Shown: in pieces, positions 48,494 to 58,335 of the stretch | How the letters are laid out: the number at the start of each line of letters is the position of its first letter | How positions within the stretch are numbered: position 1 is the first letter of the stretch | NCBI GenBank assembly: GCA_004193595.1 | Contig: RPGQ01000075.1 | Coordinates: 117,260 to 181,259, forward strand | DNA: 64,000 nt | Direction: 5' to 3' | From: Desulfobacteraceae bacterium Eth-SRB2 | Lineage (GTDB): Bacteria > Desulfobacterota > Desulfobacteria > Desulfobacterales > UBA11574 | Translations under genes and position numbers: made by a program | The notes under the pieces: model-generated | What the model saw: the letters and a program-made list of their open reading frames with translations, nothing else | Database searches by the model: none | What the model was told of the DNA's origin: nothing

Positions 48494-50320
48494 ATGACAA
48501 TAAAATCCACCAATGATCTTTTTGCCCTTAAGGGAAAAATTGAAAAAGAGAAATTCGAACTTTCCCAAAAAACACAGGTTATCGTCTACCAAGGGACCTG
48601 TGGCTATGCCTCCGGAGCAAAGGGGGTTCTGGACACGCTCAACACAGAATTACATGAAAGAAATCTCAAAGATATTGTCGTCCTGGAACATTCCTGTATG
48701 GGGTGCTGCTATATTGAACCTTATATCAGCGTAACAGAGCCGGAAGGCATCTCCACCCTTTATGGATACCTCACCCCTGAAAAGGTGACGCAAATTGTGG
48801 AAACGCACCTCATGGGAGGGGAAATCGTTCAGGAATACATGGTGGATATAAATACCCCGTTTTTCAGCCGCCAGGAAAAAAGGATTACGGAATTACTCGG
48901 AAAAATCGATCCCTTCAAGATTGAAGACTATATTTTTTACGATGGGTATCAGGGACTTTCCAAAACTCTGGGAATGAAACAGGTAGACGTGATAGAAAAA
49001 ATCAAACGGTCGGGGTTGAGAGGAAGAGGGGGCGCCGGTTTTCCCACCGGCGTGAAATGGAATTTTGCATACAACACCGAGTCGAATCAAAAATATATGG
49101 TTTGTAATGCTGATGAAGGTGACCCCGGCGCCTACATGAACAGGGCCGAGCTGGAGGGAAACCCCCATGCGGTCCTGGAAGGGATGGCAATCGGGGGATA
49201 CGCCATCGGCGCGAACAAAGGCTATATTTATGTAAGAGCGGAATATCCCCTGGCCGTAGATATACTTAATGAGGCCATTTCACAGGCCAAAGAGTATGGC
49301 CTCCTGGGAAATGGAATTCTGGGAACATCTTTCGATTTTGACATAGAGATCTTTCTAGGGTCCGGGGCTTTTGTCTGCGGTGAGGAGACAGCCCTTCTGG
49401 CATCCCTGGAGCAAAAACGGGGCAATCCCAGGCCACGGCCCCCATTTCCTGCAGTCGAGGGGCTTTTTGGCAAACCCACAGTAATAAACAACGTGGGAAC
49501 ACTGGCCAACCTGCCACTTATTATGTGTAAGGGCGCCGAATGGTGGAATTCCATAGGGTCTGAAACCACAAAAGGGACCAAAGTGTTCTCCCTGACCGGC
49601 CAAATTGCCCGGACCGGTCTGATTGAAGTCCCCATGGGAATTTCATTGAATGAAGTTGTATTCGACCTGGGAGGAGGGATAGCCGGGGGCAAAAAATTCA
49701 AGGCGGTTCAGCTCGGCGGTCCTTCCGGAGGATGCGTTCCCGCCGAACACCTCGACATTCCCATTGATTACGAATCCCTCCAGGACATCGGCTGCATCAT
49801 GGGGTCCGGCGCCATGGTGGTTCTGAATCAAGATGCCTGTATGGTTGATACGGCAAGATTCTTTCTGGAATTTGATGCAGACGAATCTTGCGGGCAGTGT
49901 CTTCCTTGCCGGAGGGGTTTGCCTTTGATGATTGAGATTCTAAAGCGCATATCAGAAGGAAACGGCGAAATTAAAGATATAGAGACACTGGAAGACATCG
50001 CAACATTCATGCAAAAAACATCCCTTTGCGCTCTGGGTCAGACTGCCGCCAGCCCTACCCTCAGCACAATACGCCATTTTAGAAAAGAATATGAAGCCCA
50101 CATTATCGAAAAGAAATGCCCGGCGGGTGTGTGTAAGGATCTTTTCCACTACGAAGTTGATGAAGAGCTCTGTAACGGCTGCCATCTGTGCGCACTAAAA
50201 TGCCCTGAAGAAGCCATCACCGGTGAAAAAAAGGAACCACATCACATCGACCAGGATAAGTGCATCAAGTGTGGCAACTGCTACCATGCCTGTAAGTTTG
50301 ATGCCGTTCTCATCAAATAA
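48494..50320 (+). CDS. NuoF/HndC-like flavin and NAD(P)-binding subunit
   Basis: Oxidises or reduces NAD(P) at FMN in the cytoplasm. From ATG 48494 (AGAGGTG upstream) it has 608 aa: an N-terminal thioredoxin-like domain (YQGTCGYASGAKGVL ... EHSCMGCCYIEP) that resembles a fused HndB/NuoE C-half, the flavin domain with RGRGGAGFPTGVKW, NADEGDPGAYMNR and GAYICGEETAL-like GAFVCGEETALLAS, the N3 cluster CGQCLPCRRGL, and two C-terminal 4Fe-4S motifs (CNGCHLCALKCP, CIKCGNCYHACK). The C-terminal ferredoxin domain suits a branched electron path and possible flavin-based bifurcation (inference). Confidence 0.94.
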   Translation: MTIKSTNDLFALKGKIEKEKFELSQKTQVIVYQGTCGYASGAKGVLDTLNTELHERNLKDIVVLEHSCMGCCYIEPYISVTEPEGISTLYGYLTPEKVTQIVETHLMGGEIVQEYMVDINTPFFSRQEKRITELLGKIDPFKIEDYIFYDGYQGLSKTLGMKQVDVIEKIKRSGLRGRGGAGFPTGVKWNFAYNTESNQKYMVCNADEGDPGAYMNRAELEGNPHAVLEGMAIGGYAIGANKGYIYVRAEYPLAVDILNEAISQAKEYGLLGNGILGTSFDFDIEIFLGSGAFVCGEETALLASLEQKRGNPRPRPPFPAVEGLFGKPTVINNVGTLANLPLIMCKGAEWWNSIGSETTKGTKVFSLTGQIARTGLIEVPMGISLNEVVFDLGGGIAGGKKFKAVQLGGPSGGCVPAEHLDIPIDYESLQDIGCIMGSGAMVVLNQDACMVDTARFFLEFDADESCGQCLPCRRGLPLMIEILKRISEGNGEIKDIETLEDIATFMQKTSLCALGQTAASPTLSTIRHFRKEYEAHIIEKKCPAGVCKDLFHYEVDEELCNGCHLCALKCPEEAITGEKKEPHHIDQDKCIKCGNCYHACKFDAVLIK

Positions 50321-50429
50321 TTAAAGAACAAGGAACACACCCACAATAACCTTCATAAAGAAAGATATAGAAACAAATGATGGAAGCGGCGGGACGATGT
50401 CTTCGCTATAACGCAGGGAGGTAAATGAG

Positions 50430-53117
50430 ATGGTTTATGTCAATATCAACGGCAAGGATTTTAAAGCTGCGGAAGGTTCCAATTTGCTGGATGTCTGTGA
50501 AAATAACGGAATCCATATACCGCATTTGTGTCACAAAAAGGGTCTGAGCCCTGTCGGGGTTTGCCGTCTTTGTCTCGTAAAAGTCTCAGGAATGCGGGGT
50601 CTGGTTCCGGCCTGCAGTACAAAGGTCACGAAAGGAATGCAAGTGATTACTCACGATGAAGAGATCAACGCACTTCGTCGTGTGAACCTGGAAATGCTGT
50701 TATCCGAACATGAACACAACTGCCTTACCTGTGAAAGCAACGGGAGATGCGAACTTCAGAATTTGGTCTACGAGTTCGGGATTGATGCGGTACGCTTCTC
50801 CATCAATAAAGAAACAAAGCCGGTGGACAACTCCAGCGAGGTTATTGTCAGGGATCCAAACAAATGCATCCTCTGTGGCAGATGCGTTCGTGCCTGTCGG
50901 GAAATTGCCGGCAAAAATATTTTGGGATTTACCGATCGCGGTCCGGCCGTGGCCATCGGCGCCGGGTTTAACGAACCGTTAGGCTTTACGGAGTGCGCTT
51001 CCTGCGGGGCTTGTTTGCAGGCCTGTCCCACAGGAGCACTCACGGAAAAGCATGCTCGCTTTGAGGGGAGAAACTGGGAGTTTAATAAGGTCAGAACAAC
51101 CTGCCCCCACTGCGGCGGGGGGTGTCAGATGGAGCTGTGGACCAAAGACAAGAAGGTTGTCAAAGTCTACGGGGTGGAGGAAGAAAACACCGAAAACAAA
51201 GGAAACCTTTGCGTCAAGGGAAGATTCGGTCTGGATTTCGTCCAAAGTCCGGAGCGTTTGAAAAAACCGCTGATCAAAAAAAACGGAAAACTTGAAGAAG
51301 CGGAATGGGACGAGGCGCTAACTCTTGTGGCAAGCAAATTTCAGGAAATAAAAAATACCCTCGGCCCCGATGCCCTGGCAGGAATCGCTTCTTCAAAATC
51401 GACAAACGAAGAATGCTACCTCTTCCAGAAATTCATACGCACCTGTTTTGGCACCAACAATATCGATTTCTGTACCCGTCTCTGCCATACGCCTAGTGCG
51501 GTGGCTCTCACCCGGGCTTTTGGAGGCGGGGCCATGACAAATTCCATGAGCCTGGTCGAGCACGCCGACGTTCTGCTGGTTGCCGGTTTGAACCTTACGG
51601 AAATGTATCCCGTTTTCGCCAGCGCCATGAAACAACGGGTGCTTTCCGGTAATCTCAAGCTCATTATCATTGACCCGCGAAGAACGGAAACCGCGGGATA
51701 TGCAGACGTCTGGCTCAGCCCTCGCATTGGAACAGATATTGTCTGGATAAACGGCATGCTCCATGTGATACTCAATGAAGGTCTCTATGATGATGAATTC
51801 ATAGAAAATAGAACCCAAGGGTTCGAGGACTTAAAAGAAATAATCTCTAAATATACCCCGGCCAGGGTGGAAGAAATTTCGGGAATCCCCGAGGCCAAAA
51901 TCATAGAAGCGGCACGGCTCTACGGAAAAGCCCGCAGGGCGGCCATCCTCTATGGCATGGGGATAACCCAGCACATACATGGAACGGACAACGTGGGAGG
52001 ACTCTGCAACCTGGCGCTTGCCACCGGTAACATCGGAAAACCGGGAACCGGCCTAAACACCATCGCAAAGCAAAACAACGGCCAGGGCGCCGGCGACATG
52101 GGGTGTTTGCCCCCTATCTATCCCGGCGGTCAACCGGTCTCCAATCCGGCGGTCCAAGGAAAATTTGAAAAGGCGTGGGGGGTAAATCTCTCGCCAAAAC
52201 CGGGAATTACCGAAGCAAGCATGATCCTCGACAAAAATGCAATCAAAGGACTTTACGTAATGGGCGGAAACCCCATGCGGAGCGGTCCCAATATTTCCCG
52301 TATTCAAAATGTATTGGAAAATCTGGATTTTATGGTGGTTCAGGATATGTTTTTGACGGAGACCGCCAAGATCGCCCATGTGGTTCTTCCGGCCTGTTCT
52401 TTTGCCGAAAAAGATGGAACATTTACCAATACGGCCCGTTTCATACAGAGAGTGCGCAAGGCCTTTGACCCGATTGGAGAAAGCAAACCCGATTGGAAGA
52501 TTATCTGTGATCTGAGCCAAAAAATGGGCTACACCATGTCCTACGGGCATCCCAAAGATATTATGAATGAAATCGCTTCACTGACGCCACCTTATGGGGG
52601 AATTTCGTACCGGCGGTTAGGAAAAGGAGGCCTTCGCTGGCCCTGTCCTCAAAAAGGCCATCCCGGAACCCGCTATCTTTGGGCCGAAACCTTTACCACC
52701 CCAAGCGGCAGGGGCATGTTTTCTCCGGCAGATTACCAGCCCCCCGCCGAATCCCCGGACAAAGAGTATCCTTTTATCTTAACAACGGGAAAAGATCTTT
52801 ACCATCTCCAGACGGGCTCCTATACGCGTAACTCTGTGGCGCTTTTCAATTTGTCCCCTGAAGACGTGCTTGAAATCCATCCATCAGACGCAGATCAAGT
52901 CCAAGTCAAAAACGGAGAAGAAATCCACGTCCGTTCTCGAAGGGGTTCAATGAAGATTCATACCAAGGTGACCGATCGGGTCCCGGAGGGAACGGTTTTC
53001 ACCACCCTCCATTCCGACAAGGTAGCGGTCAATGCGTTGACCATCGATGCTCTCGACCCCATGGCCAAAACTCCTGAGCTCAAACTTTGTGCGGTGAAAT
53101 TAGAAAAGCCGGCCTAA
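50430..53117 (+). CDS. fdhA: Formate dehydrogenase catalytic subunit (Mo/W, cysteine type, NuoG-like N-terminus)
   Basis: Oxidises formate to CO2, or the reverse, at a Mo/W bis-pterin centre. The 895-aa protein begins with a NuoG-like region: [2Fe-2S] ligands CHKKGLSPVGVCRLC, the His-Cys cluster EHEHNCLTCESNGRC, and two 4Fe-4S motifs (CILCGRCVRACRE, CASCGACLQACP). A 4Fe-4S motif (CPHCGGGCQM) leads into the molybdopterin domain. The active-site position in DFCTRLCHTPS is Cys, where many anaerobes have selenocysteine, and no in-frame TGA is used. Followed by the HATGxxC-like TARFIQRVRKAF block and molydopterin-binding C-terminus. GGGAGG lies before the ATG. Third gene of the operon. Confidence 0.93.
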   Translation: MVYVNINGKDFKAAEGSNLLDVCENNGIHIPHLCHKKGLSPVGVCRLCLVKVSGMRGLVPACSTKVTKGMQVITHDEEINALRRVNLEMLLSEHEHNCLTCESNGRCELQNLVYEFGIDAVRFSINKETKPVDNSSEVIVRDPNKCILCGRCVRACREIAGKNILGFTDRGPAVAIGAGFNEPLGFTECASCGACLQACPTGALTEKHARFEGRNWEFNKVRTTCPHCGGGCQMELWTKDKKVVKVYGVEEENTENKGNLCVKGRFGLDFVQSPERLKKPLIKKNGKLEEAEWDEALTLVASKFQEIKNTLGPDALAGIASSKSTNEECYLFQKFIRTCFGTNNIDFCTRLCHTPSAVALTRAFGGGAMTNSMSLVEHADVLLVAGLNLTEMYPVFASAMKQRVLSGNLKLIIIDPRRTETAGYADVWLSPRIGTDIVWINGMLHVILNEGLYDDEFIENRTQGFEDLKEIISKYTPARVEEISGIPEAKIIEAARLYGKARRAAILYGMGITQHIHGTDNVGGLCNLALATGNIGKPGTGLNTIAKQNNGQGAGDMGCLPPIYPGGQPVSNPAVQGKFEKAWGVNLSPKPGITEASMILDKNAIKGLYVMGGNPMRSGPNISRIQNVLENLDFMVVQDMFLTETAKIAHVVLPACSFAEKDGTFTNTARFIQRVRKAFDPIGESKPDWKIICDLSQKMGYTMSYGHPKDIMNEIASLTPPYGGISYRRLGKGGLRWPCPQKGHPGTRYLWAETFTTPSGRGMFSPADYQPPAESPDKEYPFILTTGKDLYHLQTGSYTRNSVALFNLSPEDVLEIHPSDADQVQVKNGEEIHVRSRRGSMKIHTKVTDRVPEGTVFTTLHSDKVAVNALTIDALDPMAKTPELKLCAVKLEKPA

Positions 53118-53121
53118 ATTT

Positions 53122-53156
53122 AAAAAAATGAACGTTCAACATGTTCATCTTTTTCA
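53122..53156. terminator. Bidirectional terminator between fdhA and gatB
   Basis: AAAAAAATGAAC and GTTCATCTTTTT form a stem with flanking A and T runs around a nine-base loop, between the convergent stops of fdhA and gatB. It overlaps the gatB stop codon. Confidence 0.65.
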
Positions 53157-54578
53157 AAGGAGATCTTTTAATATTTGGTTTACAATTTTCGGATTGGCTT
53201 TGCCTTTTGTCTCTTTCATGACCTGGCCCACAAAAAAGCCGAAAAGCTTGGTTTTACCGTTTTTGTAGTCTTCCACTTCCTTTGAACACGCTCCAAGGAC
53301 CTTTACTACAACCGCTTTGATGGCGGACTCGTCCGTAACCTGTACCAGTCCTTTTTCTTTTACGATTTCTTTGGGCGCTCTGCCGGTTTGAGCCATTTCA
53401 TCAAATACGGTCTTTGCAATTTTGCCGCTGATAATATTATCGTCAATGAGTTTAAGAAGTTGGGCAAGATTGCCGGGGGAAATCGGCGACTCGGCAATTT
53501 GCTTGCCACGGGCGTTTAAAAGGCCCAGCAATGATCCCATGATCCAGTTGCTGACCGGCTTGGGATTGGGAAATTGTGTAACACATTCCTCAAAATAGTC
53601 TGCAAGCTCGTGGCTCGATGTCAGAAAACCGGAATCGTATGAAGGAAGGCCGTATTCATCCATAAAGCGCTTCTTTTTTTCATCCGGAAGTTCGGGAAGT
53701 TTTTTTCTGACCGAATCGATCCAATCATCGTCTATAACCAGCGGCAAAAGGTCGGGGTCCGGAAAATAGCGGTAGTCGTGGGCTTCTTCCTTACCCCGCA
53801 TGGATATGGATTTGTTTTTAACAGGGTCCCACAATCGGGTTTCCTGAATGACCTGGCCGTGGTCTTCTAAAATTTCTTTTTGCCGGTTGATTTCAAAATA
53901 AAGCGCACTTTCAACATGCTTGAAAGAGTTTAAGTTTTTTATTTCCGCTCGGGTCCCAAAGGTCTCAGATCCTTTTGGACGTATGGATATATTGGCGTCA
54001 CAGCGGAAGCTTCCTTCTTCCATGTTGCCGTCACTGATTCCGAGATAGCGAACAATGGATCTGAGATGTCGAAGATAAGCCCCGGCTTCTTCAGGCGTCC
54101 GTATATCCGGTTCACTCACGATTTCGATCAGAGGTACACCGGTACGGTTGAAATCGACCTTGCTCAACGGGCGGTCAGGATCATGGGACAACTTGCCCGC
54201 GTCTTCTTCCATGTGAATCCGTGTAATACCGATCCTTTTTGGGTGGCCGTTTATTTCTATCTCAATAAATCCGTTTTCGGCAATGGGCAGTTCATACTGG
54301 GAAATCTGGTATCCCTTGGGGAGGTCGGGATAGAAATAGTTTTTCCGGGCAAATCTACTCTCCCTGTTGATTATACAGTTTGTTGCCACAGCCATTCTCA
54401 GGGCATATTCAACCACCTTTTTATTAAGCACCGGAAGCACACCGGGCATACCCAGGCAAACCGGACAGGTGTGGGTATTGGGCGGCGCCCCGAATGATGT
54501 TGAACAGTTGCAGAAAATCTTTGTTTTCGTCTTGAGCTGAGCGTGGACTTCAAGCCCGATTACAGGTTCATATGTCAT
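53154..54578 (-). CDS. gatB: Aspartyl/glutamyl-tRNA amidotransferase subunit B
   Basis: GatB of the GatCAB complex, which amidates mischarged Glu-tRNAGln or Asp-tRNAAsn to the correct aminoacyl-tRNA. From ATG 54578 (AAGGATTT upstream) it has 474 aa and starts [17 protein letters not shown], the family signature, with the zinc cysteines in FCNCSTSFG and [25 protein letters not shown], and a C-terminal GatB/Yqey domain ([13 protein letters not shown]). The frame is open 31 codons further upstream, but those residues do not fit the family. gatA and gatC are not adjacent. Confidence 0.95.
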   Translation of the reverse strand: MTYEPVIGLEVHAQLKTKTKIFCNCSTSFGAPPNTHTCPVCLGMPGVLPVLNKKVVEYALRMAVATNCIINRESRFARKNYFYPDLPKGYQISQYELPIAENGFIEIEINGHPKRIGITRIHMEEDAGKLSHDPDRPLSKVDFNRTGVPLIEIVSEPDIRTPEEAGAYLRHLRSIVRYLGISDGNMEEGSFRCDANISIRPKGSETFGTRAEIKNLNSFKHVESALYFEINRQKEILEDHGQVIQETRLWDPVKNKSISMRGKEEAHDYRYFPDPDLLPLVIDDDWIDSVRKKLPELPDEKKKRFMDEYGLPSYDSGFLTSSHELADYFEECVTQFPNPKPVSNWIMGSLLGLLNARGKQIAESPISPGNLAQLLKLIDDNIISGKIAKTVFDEMAQTGRAPKEIVKEKGLVQVTDESAIKAVVVKVLGACSKEVEDYKNGKTKLFGFFVGQVMKETKGKANPKIVNQILKDLL

Positions 54579-54793
54579 TTTAAATCCTTGCGTTTTGACG
54601 ATTTCTTTGATGTTTTGAGGCAACACATTTGATAGACACGAAATTTTGAACCAAAGCAAAAAATTAGTCAAGCCATATTTAAAACCCGACCGTAAACCTT
54701 TCTCTGAAAAAATGTATTGACAATAAAAAGAATTGACATTACAGTTATACCATAAAAAGCATAAGTATTATATGTATAGTATGGGAGATGGCC

Positions 54794-54976
54794 ATGGCAC
54801 TTGTAAAAAAAACCATTGAGCTTGATCAGGCACAAATCAATCGCATTAAAATCGCATTAAAGGCCAAATCAGAAAAAGAAGCCATCAATACCGTTCTTAA
54901 ACAATTTGATACGGATATTCAGTTGGCTGAAGTAACTCTGGCAGATGCCGGAAGTTTTGATTTTGAGGAGGTCTAA
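54794..54976 (+). CDS. vapB: VapB-like antitoxin
   Basis: A 60-aa protein from ATG 54794 (GGGAG six bases upstream; another ATG lies at 54788): MALVKKTIELDQAQINRIK and AKSEKEAINTVLKQF give a ribbon-helix-helix DNA-binding half, with an acidic, toxin-binding tail (DAGSFDFEEV). It is a typical VapB-type antitoxin, which should neutralise and autoregulate with the following PIN toxin. TTATACC and GTATAG words upstream could be part of an operator but are too weak to call. Confidence 0.8.
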   Translation: MALVKKTIELDQAQINRIKIALKAKSEKEAINTVLKQFDTDIQLAEVTLADAGSFDFEEV

Positions 54977-54979
54977 GAC

Positions 54980-55399
54980 GTGCAAGAAAAAGTTGTTTTC
55001 GACACCAATATCTATATCGGCATATTCAATCATGGTCTTTATCAGCATGAAATCAGCGGGTTAAATAAGGTGATGTATATGGTTTATCCCGTTCTTCATG
55101 AATTGTGGATGGCCGCAAAGGGGAATGCCGAAATAAAGCATCTGATTCGCTTTGGCACTGTATTTGTTAAATTAGGTCGCCTGGTACAACCTGAGCCGTC
55201 TACTCAAATTTTAATCGGCCGTGTATGCCATAAACTTCGTTTTTCCGGAAAACTGGATCCTAAAAATCCGAGTGATTATAACGATGTTTGCATTGCGCTA
55301 TTGGCCCGTCAAATCGGAGCCACGGTAATCACCCGAAATGTTGACGACTTTAAAAGAATTAATGAAGCGATTGGTTTTAATTTTAGAGATGCAAGTTAG
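54980..55399 (+). CDS. vapC: VapC-like PIN-domain toxin
   Basis: A 139-aa PIN-domain ribonuclease toxin. Metal-binding acids are visible: the first Asp in FDTNIYIGIF, Glu in HELWMAAKG, and the C-terminal cluster SDYNDVCIALLA and ITRNVDDFKRI. It starts with GTG three bases after the antitoxin stop, with GAGGAGGTC upstream. Family targets include tRNA and rRNA; the target here is unknown. Its 3' end runs straight into repeat A4. Confidence 0.85.
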   Translation: MQEKVVFDTNIYIGIFNHGLYQHEISGLNKVMYMVYPVLHELWMAAKGNAEIKHLIRFGTVFVKLGRLVQPEPSTQILIGRVCHKLRFSGKLDPKNPSDYNDVCIALLARQIGATVITRNVDDFKRINEAIGFNFRDAS

Positions 55400-55404
55400 G
55401 GGGT

Positions 55405-55603
55405 TCGCCCAATTGGAATGGTGGAATGCTGGAATATTGGAATATTTCTCTTAAAAGGATGTCATTCATTTATTTAATTCAGCATCAAGAGACGTTTTAC
55501 AATAAACCAATTTCCCATTTTCCCAAAACCCATAATTCCATCATTCCATTGTTCCATTATTCCATTATTCCATTATTCCAATTTTGAGCAAAGCGAACGA
55601 ACA
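55405..55603. repeat. Family A element, copy A4
   Basis: TTCGCCCAATTGGAATGGTG and iterated GGAATATTGG; core CATTCATTTATTTAATTCAG, GTTTTACAATAAACC and TTCCCATTTTCCCAAAACCC; right arm with five ATTCCATT words; end TTTTGAGCAAAGCGAACG. The longest right arm of the family. Confidence 0.87.
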
Positions 55604-55702
55604 TAAATAATAATATTATCTGTGTATATCTGCGAAAATCTGCTTGCCCCGTAGCTCTGGCAGATGGTACTGGGGCGTCCTATTTAATGATAAAGGAATA
55701 AA

Positions 55703-55888
55703 ATGAACTTTTTCCTGTGTGTGCTCGGAATGGTGATGGTCGTGGAAGGTCTTCCATATTTTGCATTTCCGGCAAAGATGAAGCTGGTTTTAGAAAAAGT
55801 CCTGGAACTGCCGGATAAGTCTTTGCAAAAATTCGGTCTTGCACTTATGCTCGCGGGAATTTTGCTCGTATATTTGGGAAAAAGATAG
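55703..55888 (+). CDS. DUF2065 small membrane protein (YjeT-like)
   Basis: A 61-aa protein with two hydrophobic segments (FFLCVLGMVMVVEGLPYF and FGLALMLAGILLVYLG) and the family-typical VEGLPYFAFP and LPDKSLQKFGL. DUF2065 proteins are small inner-membrane proteins, sometimes encoded by hflC or purA. Function unknown. It lies five bases before queA and is probably co-transcribed. AAAGGAATAA lies before the ATG. Confidence 0.85.
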   Translation: MNFFLCVLGMVMVVEGLPYFAFPAKMKLVLEKVLELPDKSLQKFGLALMLAGILLVYLGKR

Positions 55889-55893
55889 CACCC

Positions 55894-56943
55894 ATGTTTT
55901 TATTGAGCGATTACAACTACGATCTGCCCGACGACCTCATTGCTCAAAAACCGGCAGATCAACGGGACCGTTCAAAACTTCTGTTCCTGCACAAGGAAAC
56001 CGGCAGACTGTCCCATCATAAGTTTTATGAAATTTATGATCTCCTTTTGCCAACGGATTTACTGGTTTTAAACAACACCCAAGTGATTCCGGCACGACTT
56101 TTCGGGAAAAAGGATACCGGGGGCAAGGCGGAAGTTTTTATCCTTGATTACCCCGGCGGGCGTGAAAACCCTGGGCATAACGAACTTGTTTTAAGATGCC
56201 TGATTAAAACCTCAAAATCACCGAAAAACGGTACGCCGTTATTTTTTGGCCAAGGATTGCAAGCCAGGGTTATGGACTGTCAAGAAGGAATTTACACGGT
56301 AAAATTTTCATCTAAAGATAATTTTGAAAGTCTCCTTGACAGGATAGGACACGTTCCTTTGCCCCCATATATTAAACGGAACGATTGTAAGGATGACAGG
56401 ACATCTTACCAGACCGTTTATGCTTCTCAAAAAGGCGCCGTTGCCGCACCCACGGCAGGACTCCATTTTTCCAAAAGACTTCTTAAAAAAATAGAAGAAA
56501 AAGGGGTCAGGATCGTTACAGTTACCCTGCATGTGGGTTACGGTACGTTTTTGCCGGTCAGGGTGTCGGATATAAGAGATCACAAAATCCATTCTGAGTG
56601 GTATTCTATTTCCAAAGAGACTGCCGATGTTATAAACCGTACCAAAACAAAAAGCAGACGCATCATTGCCGTGGGTACTACGTGCGTACGGGCTCTGGAG
56701 TATGCTTCAGACCACAGAGGGAAGGTTGCTCACGGTAGCGGAAGCTGCGATCTTTTCATTTATCCCGGGTACAGATTTAACGTTGTAGATGCAATGATTA
56801 CGAATTTTCATCTTCCCAAATCGACTCTTTTAATGCTTGTATCCGCTTTTGCGGGTCGGGAGAAAATATTGAATGCATACCGGACGGCCATAGATAAAAA
56901 ATACAGGTTGTTCAGTTACGGAGATGCCATGTTTATTGCATGA
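55894..56943 (+). CDS. queA: S-adenosylmethionine:tRNA ribosyltransferase-isomerase QueA
   Basis: Transfers and isomerises the ribosyl group of SAM onto preQ1-tRNA, giving epoxyqueuosine. The 349-aa protein starts MFLLSDYNYDLPDDLIAQKP and has RDRSKLLFL, the conserved APTAGLHF, TLHVGYGTF and VDAMITNFHLPKSTLLMLVSAF blocks. Full length. It starts five bases after the DUF2065 stop with only weak AAAAAGATAG upstream, so coupling is likely. tgt follows after repeat A5. Confidence 0.96.
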   Translation: MFLLSDYNYDLPDDLIAQKPADQRDRSKLLFLHKETGRLSHHKFYEIYDLLLPTDLLVLNNTQVIPARLFGKKDTGGKAEVFILDYPGGRENPGHNELVLRCLIKTSKSPKNGTPLFFGQGLQARVMDCQEGIYTVKFSSKDNFESLLDRIGHVPLPPYIKRNDCKDDRTSYQTVYASQKGAVAAPTAGLHFSKRLLKKIEEKGVRIVTVTLHVGYGTFLPVRVSDIRDHKIHSEWYSISKETADVINRTKTKSRRIIAVGTTCVRALEYASDHRGKVAHGSGSCDLFIYPGYRFNVVDAMITNFHLPKSTLLMLVSAFAGREKILNAYRTAIDKKYRLFSYGDAMFIA

Positions 56944-57013
56944 TTCATGCTCTAATTAGATGTCTCGAAAATTTTACAATTTATTGAAAATAAAGGTGGT
57001 TTTTAGACTTATA

Positions 57014-57203
57014 TTTTTAACTCGAACATGGAATATTGGAATTATGGAATATTGGAATTATGATTTAAAGAAGATGACATTCCTCTATTTAATTCACGTC
57101 AAAAGGAATTTTACAATAACCCAACCTTCCATTTTCCCAGAACCCAATATTCCAGTGTTCCAATATTCCAACATTCCAATTGTGAGCGAAGCGAACTAAC
57201 TTA
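57014..57203. repeat. Family A element, copy A5
   Basis: TTTTTAACTCGAACATGGAA with iterated ATTGGAATTATGG; core TTCCTCTATTTAATTCACG, GGAATTTTACAATAACCC and TTCCATTTTCCCAGAACCC; right arm of iterated ATATTCCAACATTCC; end TGTGAGCGAAGCGAACTAAC, two to three bases before the tgt ATG. Confidence 0.88.
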
Positions 57204-57204
57204 C

Positions 57205-58335
57205 ATGTCCAATTTCAAAATAGTTGCAACATCTGACACAACACGGGCAAGGGCCGGCGTCTTGCAGACCGCTCACGGTGAGGTAGAGACCCCCGTTTTT
57301 ATGCCGGTGGGAACCCTTGGCACCGTAAAATCCCTGTCACCCGAAGAGCTTATTGGGTGCGGAACTCAGATGGTTCTGGGAAACACCTATCATCTGTACC
57401 TCAGACCCGGATGCGATGTTATCCGCCGTTTTGCAGGCCTCCACAATTTTATGCACTGGGATCGGCCTATTTTAACAGACAGCGGCGGCTTTCAGATCTT
57501 TTCCCTTGCCAAACTTGGAAAGGTTACGGATGAAGGCGCTTCTTTTCAATCCCATATCGATGGATCAAGTCATTTGCTGACCCCTGAAAAGTCGGTTGAA
57601 ATACAGATTTGTCTGGGATCGAATATCATCATGTGCCTTGACGACTGCATCAAATATCCTGCAAGCCGTGAACATGCCAAAGAAGCACTCGAGCTTACCA
57701 CCCGATGGGCAAAAAGATGTAAAAATGCTTTGAAAGAAGGCATCGGGTCTTTAGATCTAACCGTCTCAAAACCCCCTTTCCTTTTCGGTATCGTTCAGGG
57801 AGGCATGTTTAAGGACCTTAGAAAACGTTCAGCGGAAAATTTATCTGAAATCACTTTCAGCGGTTATGCCATTGGTGGGCTCAGTGTGGGTGAACCCAAG
57901 GAGATCATGTTTGAAATTGCGGATTTTACGCTGCCCATACTTCCGGATAATAAGCCTAAATATATCATGGGTACCGGAACTCCTGAAGATCTTGTAGAGC
58001 TTGTGGCCCTTGGGGCGGATATGTTCGATTGCGTCATCCCCACAAGGAACGCTCGAAACGGCCAGATGTTTACAAAAAAAGGCACCATAAATATTTGCAA
58101 TGCACGCTTCAAATATGATATCAAACCTATTGAACCCGGATGTACTTGTTACACCTGCCAAAATTATTCCAGGGCCTACCTTCGACACCTTTACATGTCA
58201 AAAGAATTACTTGCGTATCGTTTAAATACGATTCATAATATTTATTTTTATATGAAACTGATGGAGCATATGCGAACAGCCATATGCCGGAACAAATTTG
58301 ATGAATTTAGAAAAGCTTTTTATGAAGGCAAGTAA
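57205..58335 (+). CDS. tgt: Queuine/preQ1 tRNA-ribosyltransferase
   Basis: Exchanges guanine 34 of target tRNAs for preQ1. The 376-aa TIM-barrel enzyme has MVLGNTYHLYLRPG, the catalytic Asp in TDSGGFQIFSL, GIVQGGMFKDLR, GGLSVGEPK, VDMFDCV-type ADMFDCVIPTRNARNG with the nucleophile Asp, and the zinc-binding CTCYTCQNYSRAYLRHL. The ATG at 57205 lies directly after repeat A5, and no Shine-Dalgarno sequence is seen. Works with queA upstream and queF at 29.3 kb. Confidence 0.96.
   Translation: MSNFKIVATSDTTRARAGVLQTAHGEVETPVFMPVGTLGTVKSLSPEELIGCGTQMVLGNTYHLYLRPGCDVIRRFAGLHNFMHWDRPILTDSGGFQIFSLAKLGKVTDEGASFQSHIDGSSHLLTPEKSVEIQICLGSNIIMCLDDCIKYPASREHAKEALELTTRWAKRCKNALKEGIGSLDLTVSKPPFLFGIVQGGMFKDLRKRSAENLSEITFSGYAIGGLSVGEPKEIMFEIADFTLPILPDNKPKYIMGTGTPEDLVELVALGADMFDCVIPTRNARNGQMFTKKGTINICNARFKYDIKPIEPGCTCYTCQNYSRAYLRHLYMSKELLAYRLNTIHNIYFYMKLMEHMRTAICRNKFDEFRKAFYEGK

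Noticed and set aside
51460-51500. Selenocysteine in formate dehydrogenase
   Set aside because: The active-site codon is TGC (Cys) and the frame is open throughout, so no recoding is needed.
54720-54790. Promoter and operator for vapBC
   Set aside because: TTGACA words are present, but no -10 box at a proper distance and only weak TATAC/GTATA symmetry; not strong enough to list.
55405-55603. Iterated ATTCCATT words as a possible CRISPR array
   Set aside because: Units are about 8 bases with no unique spacers and occur as inverted arms, so they are repeat-element arms and not CRISPR.
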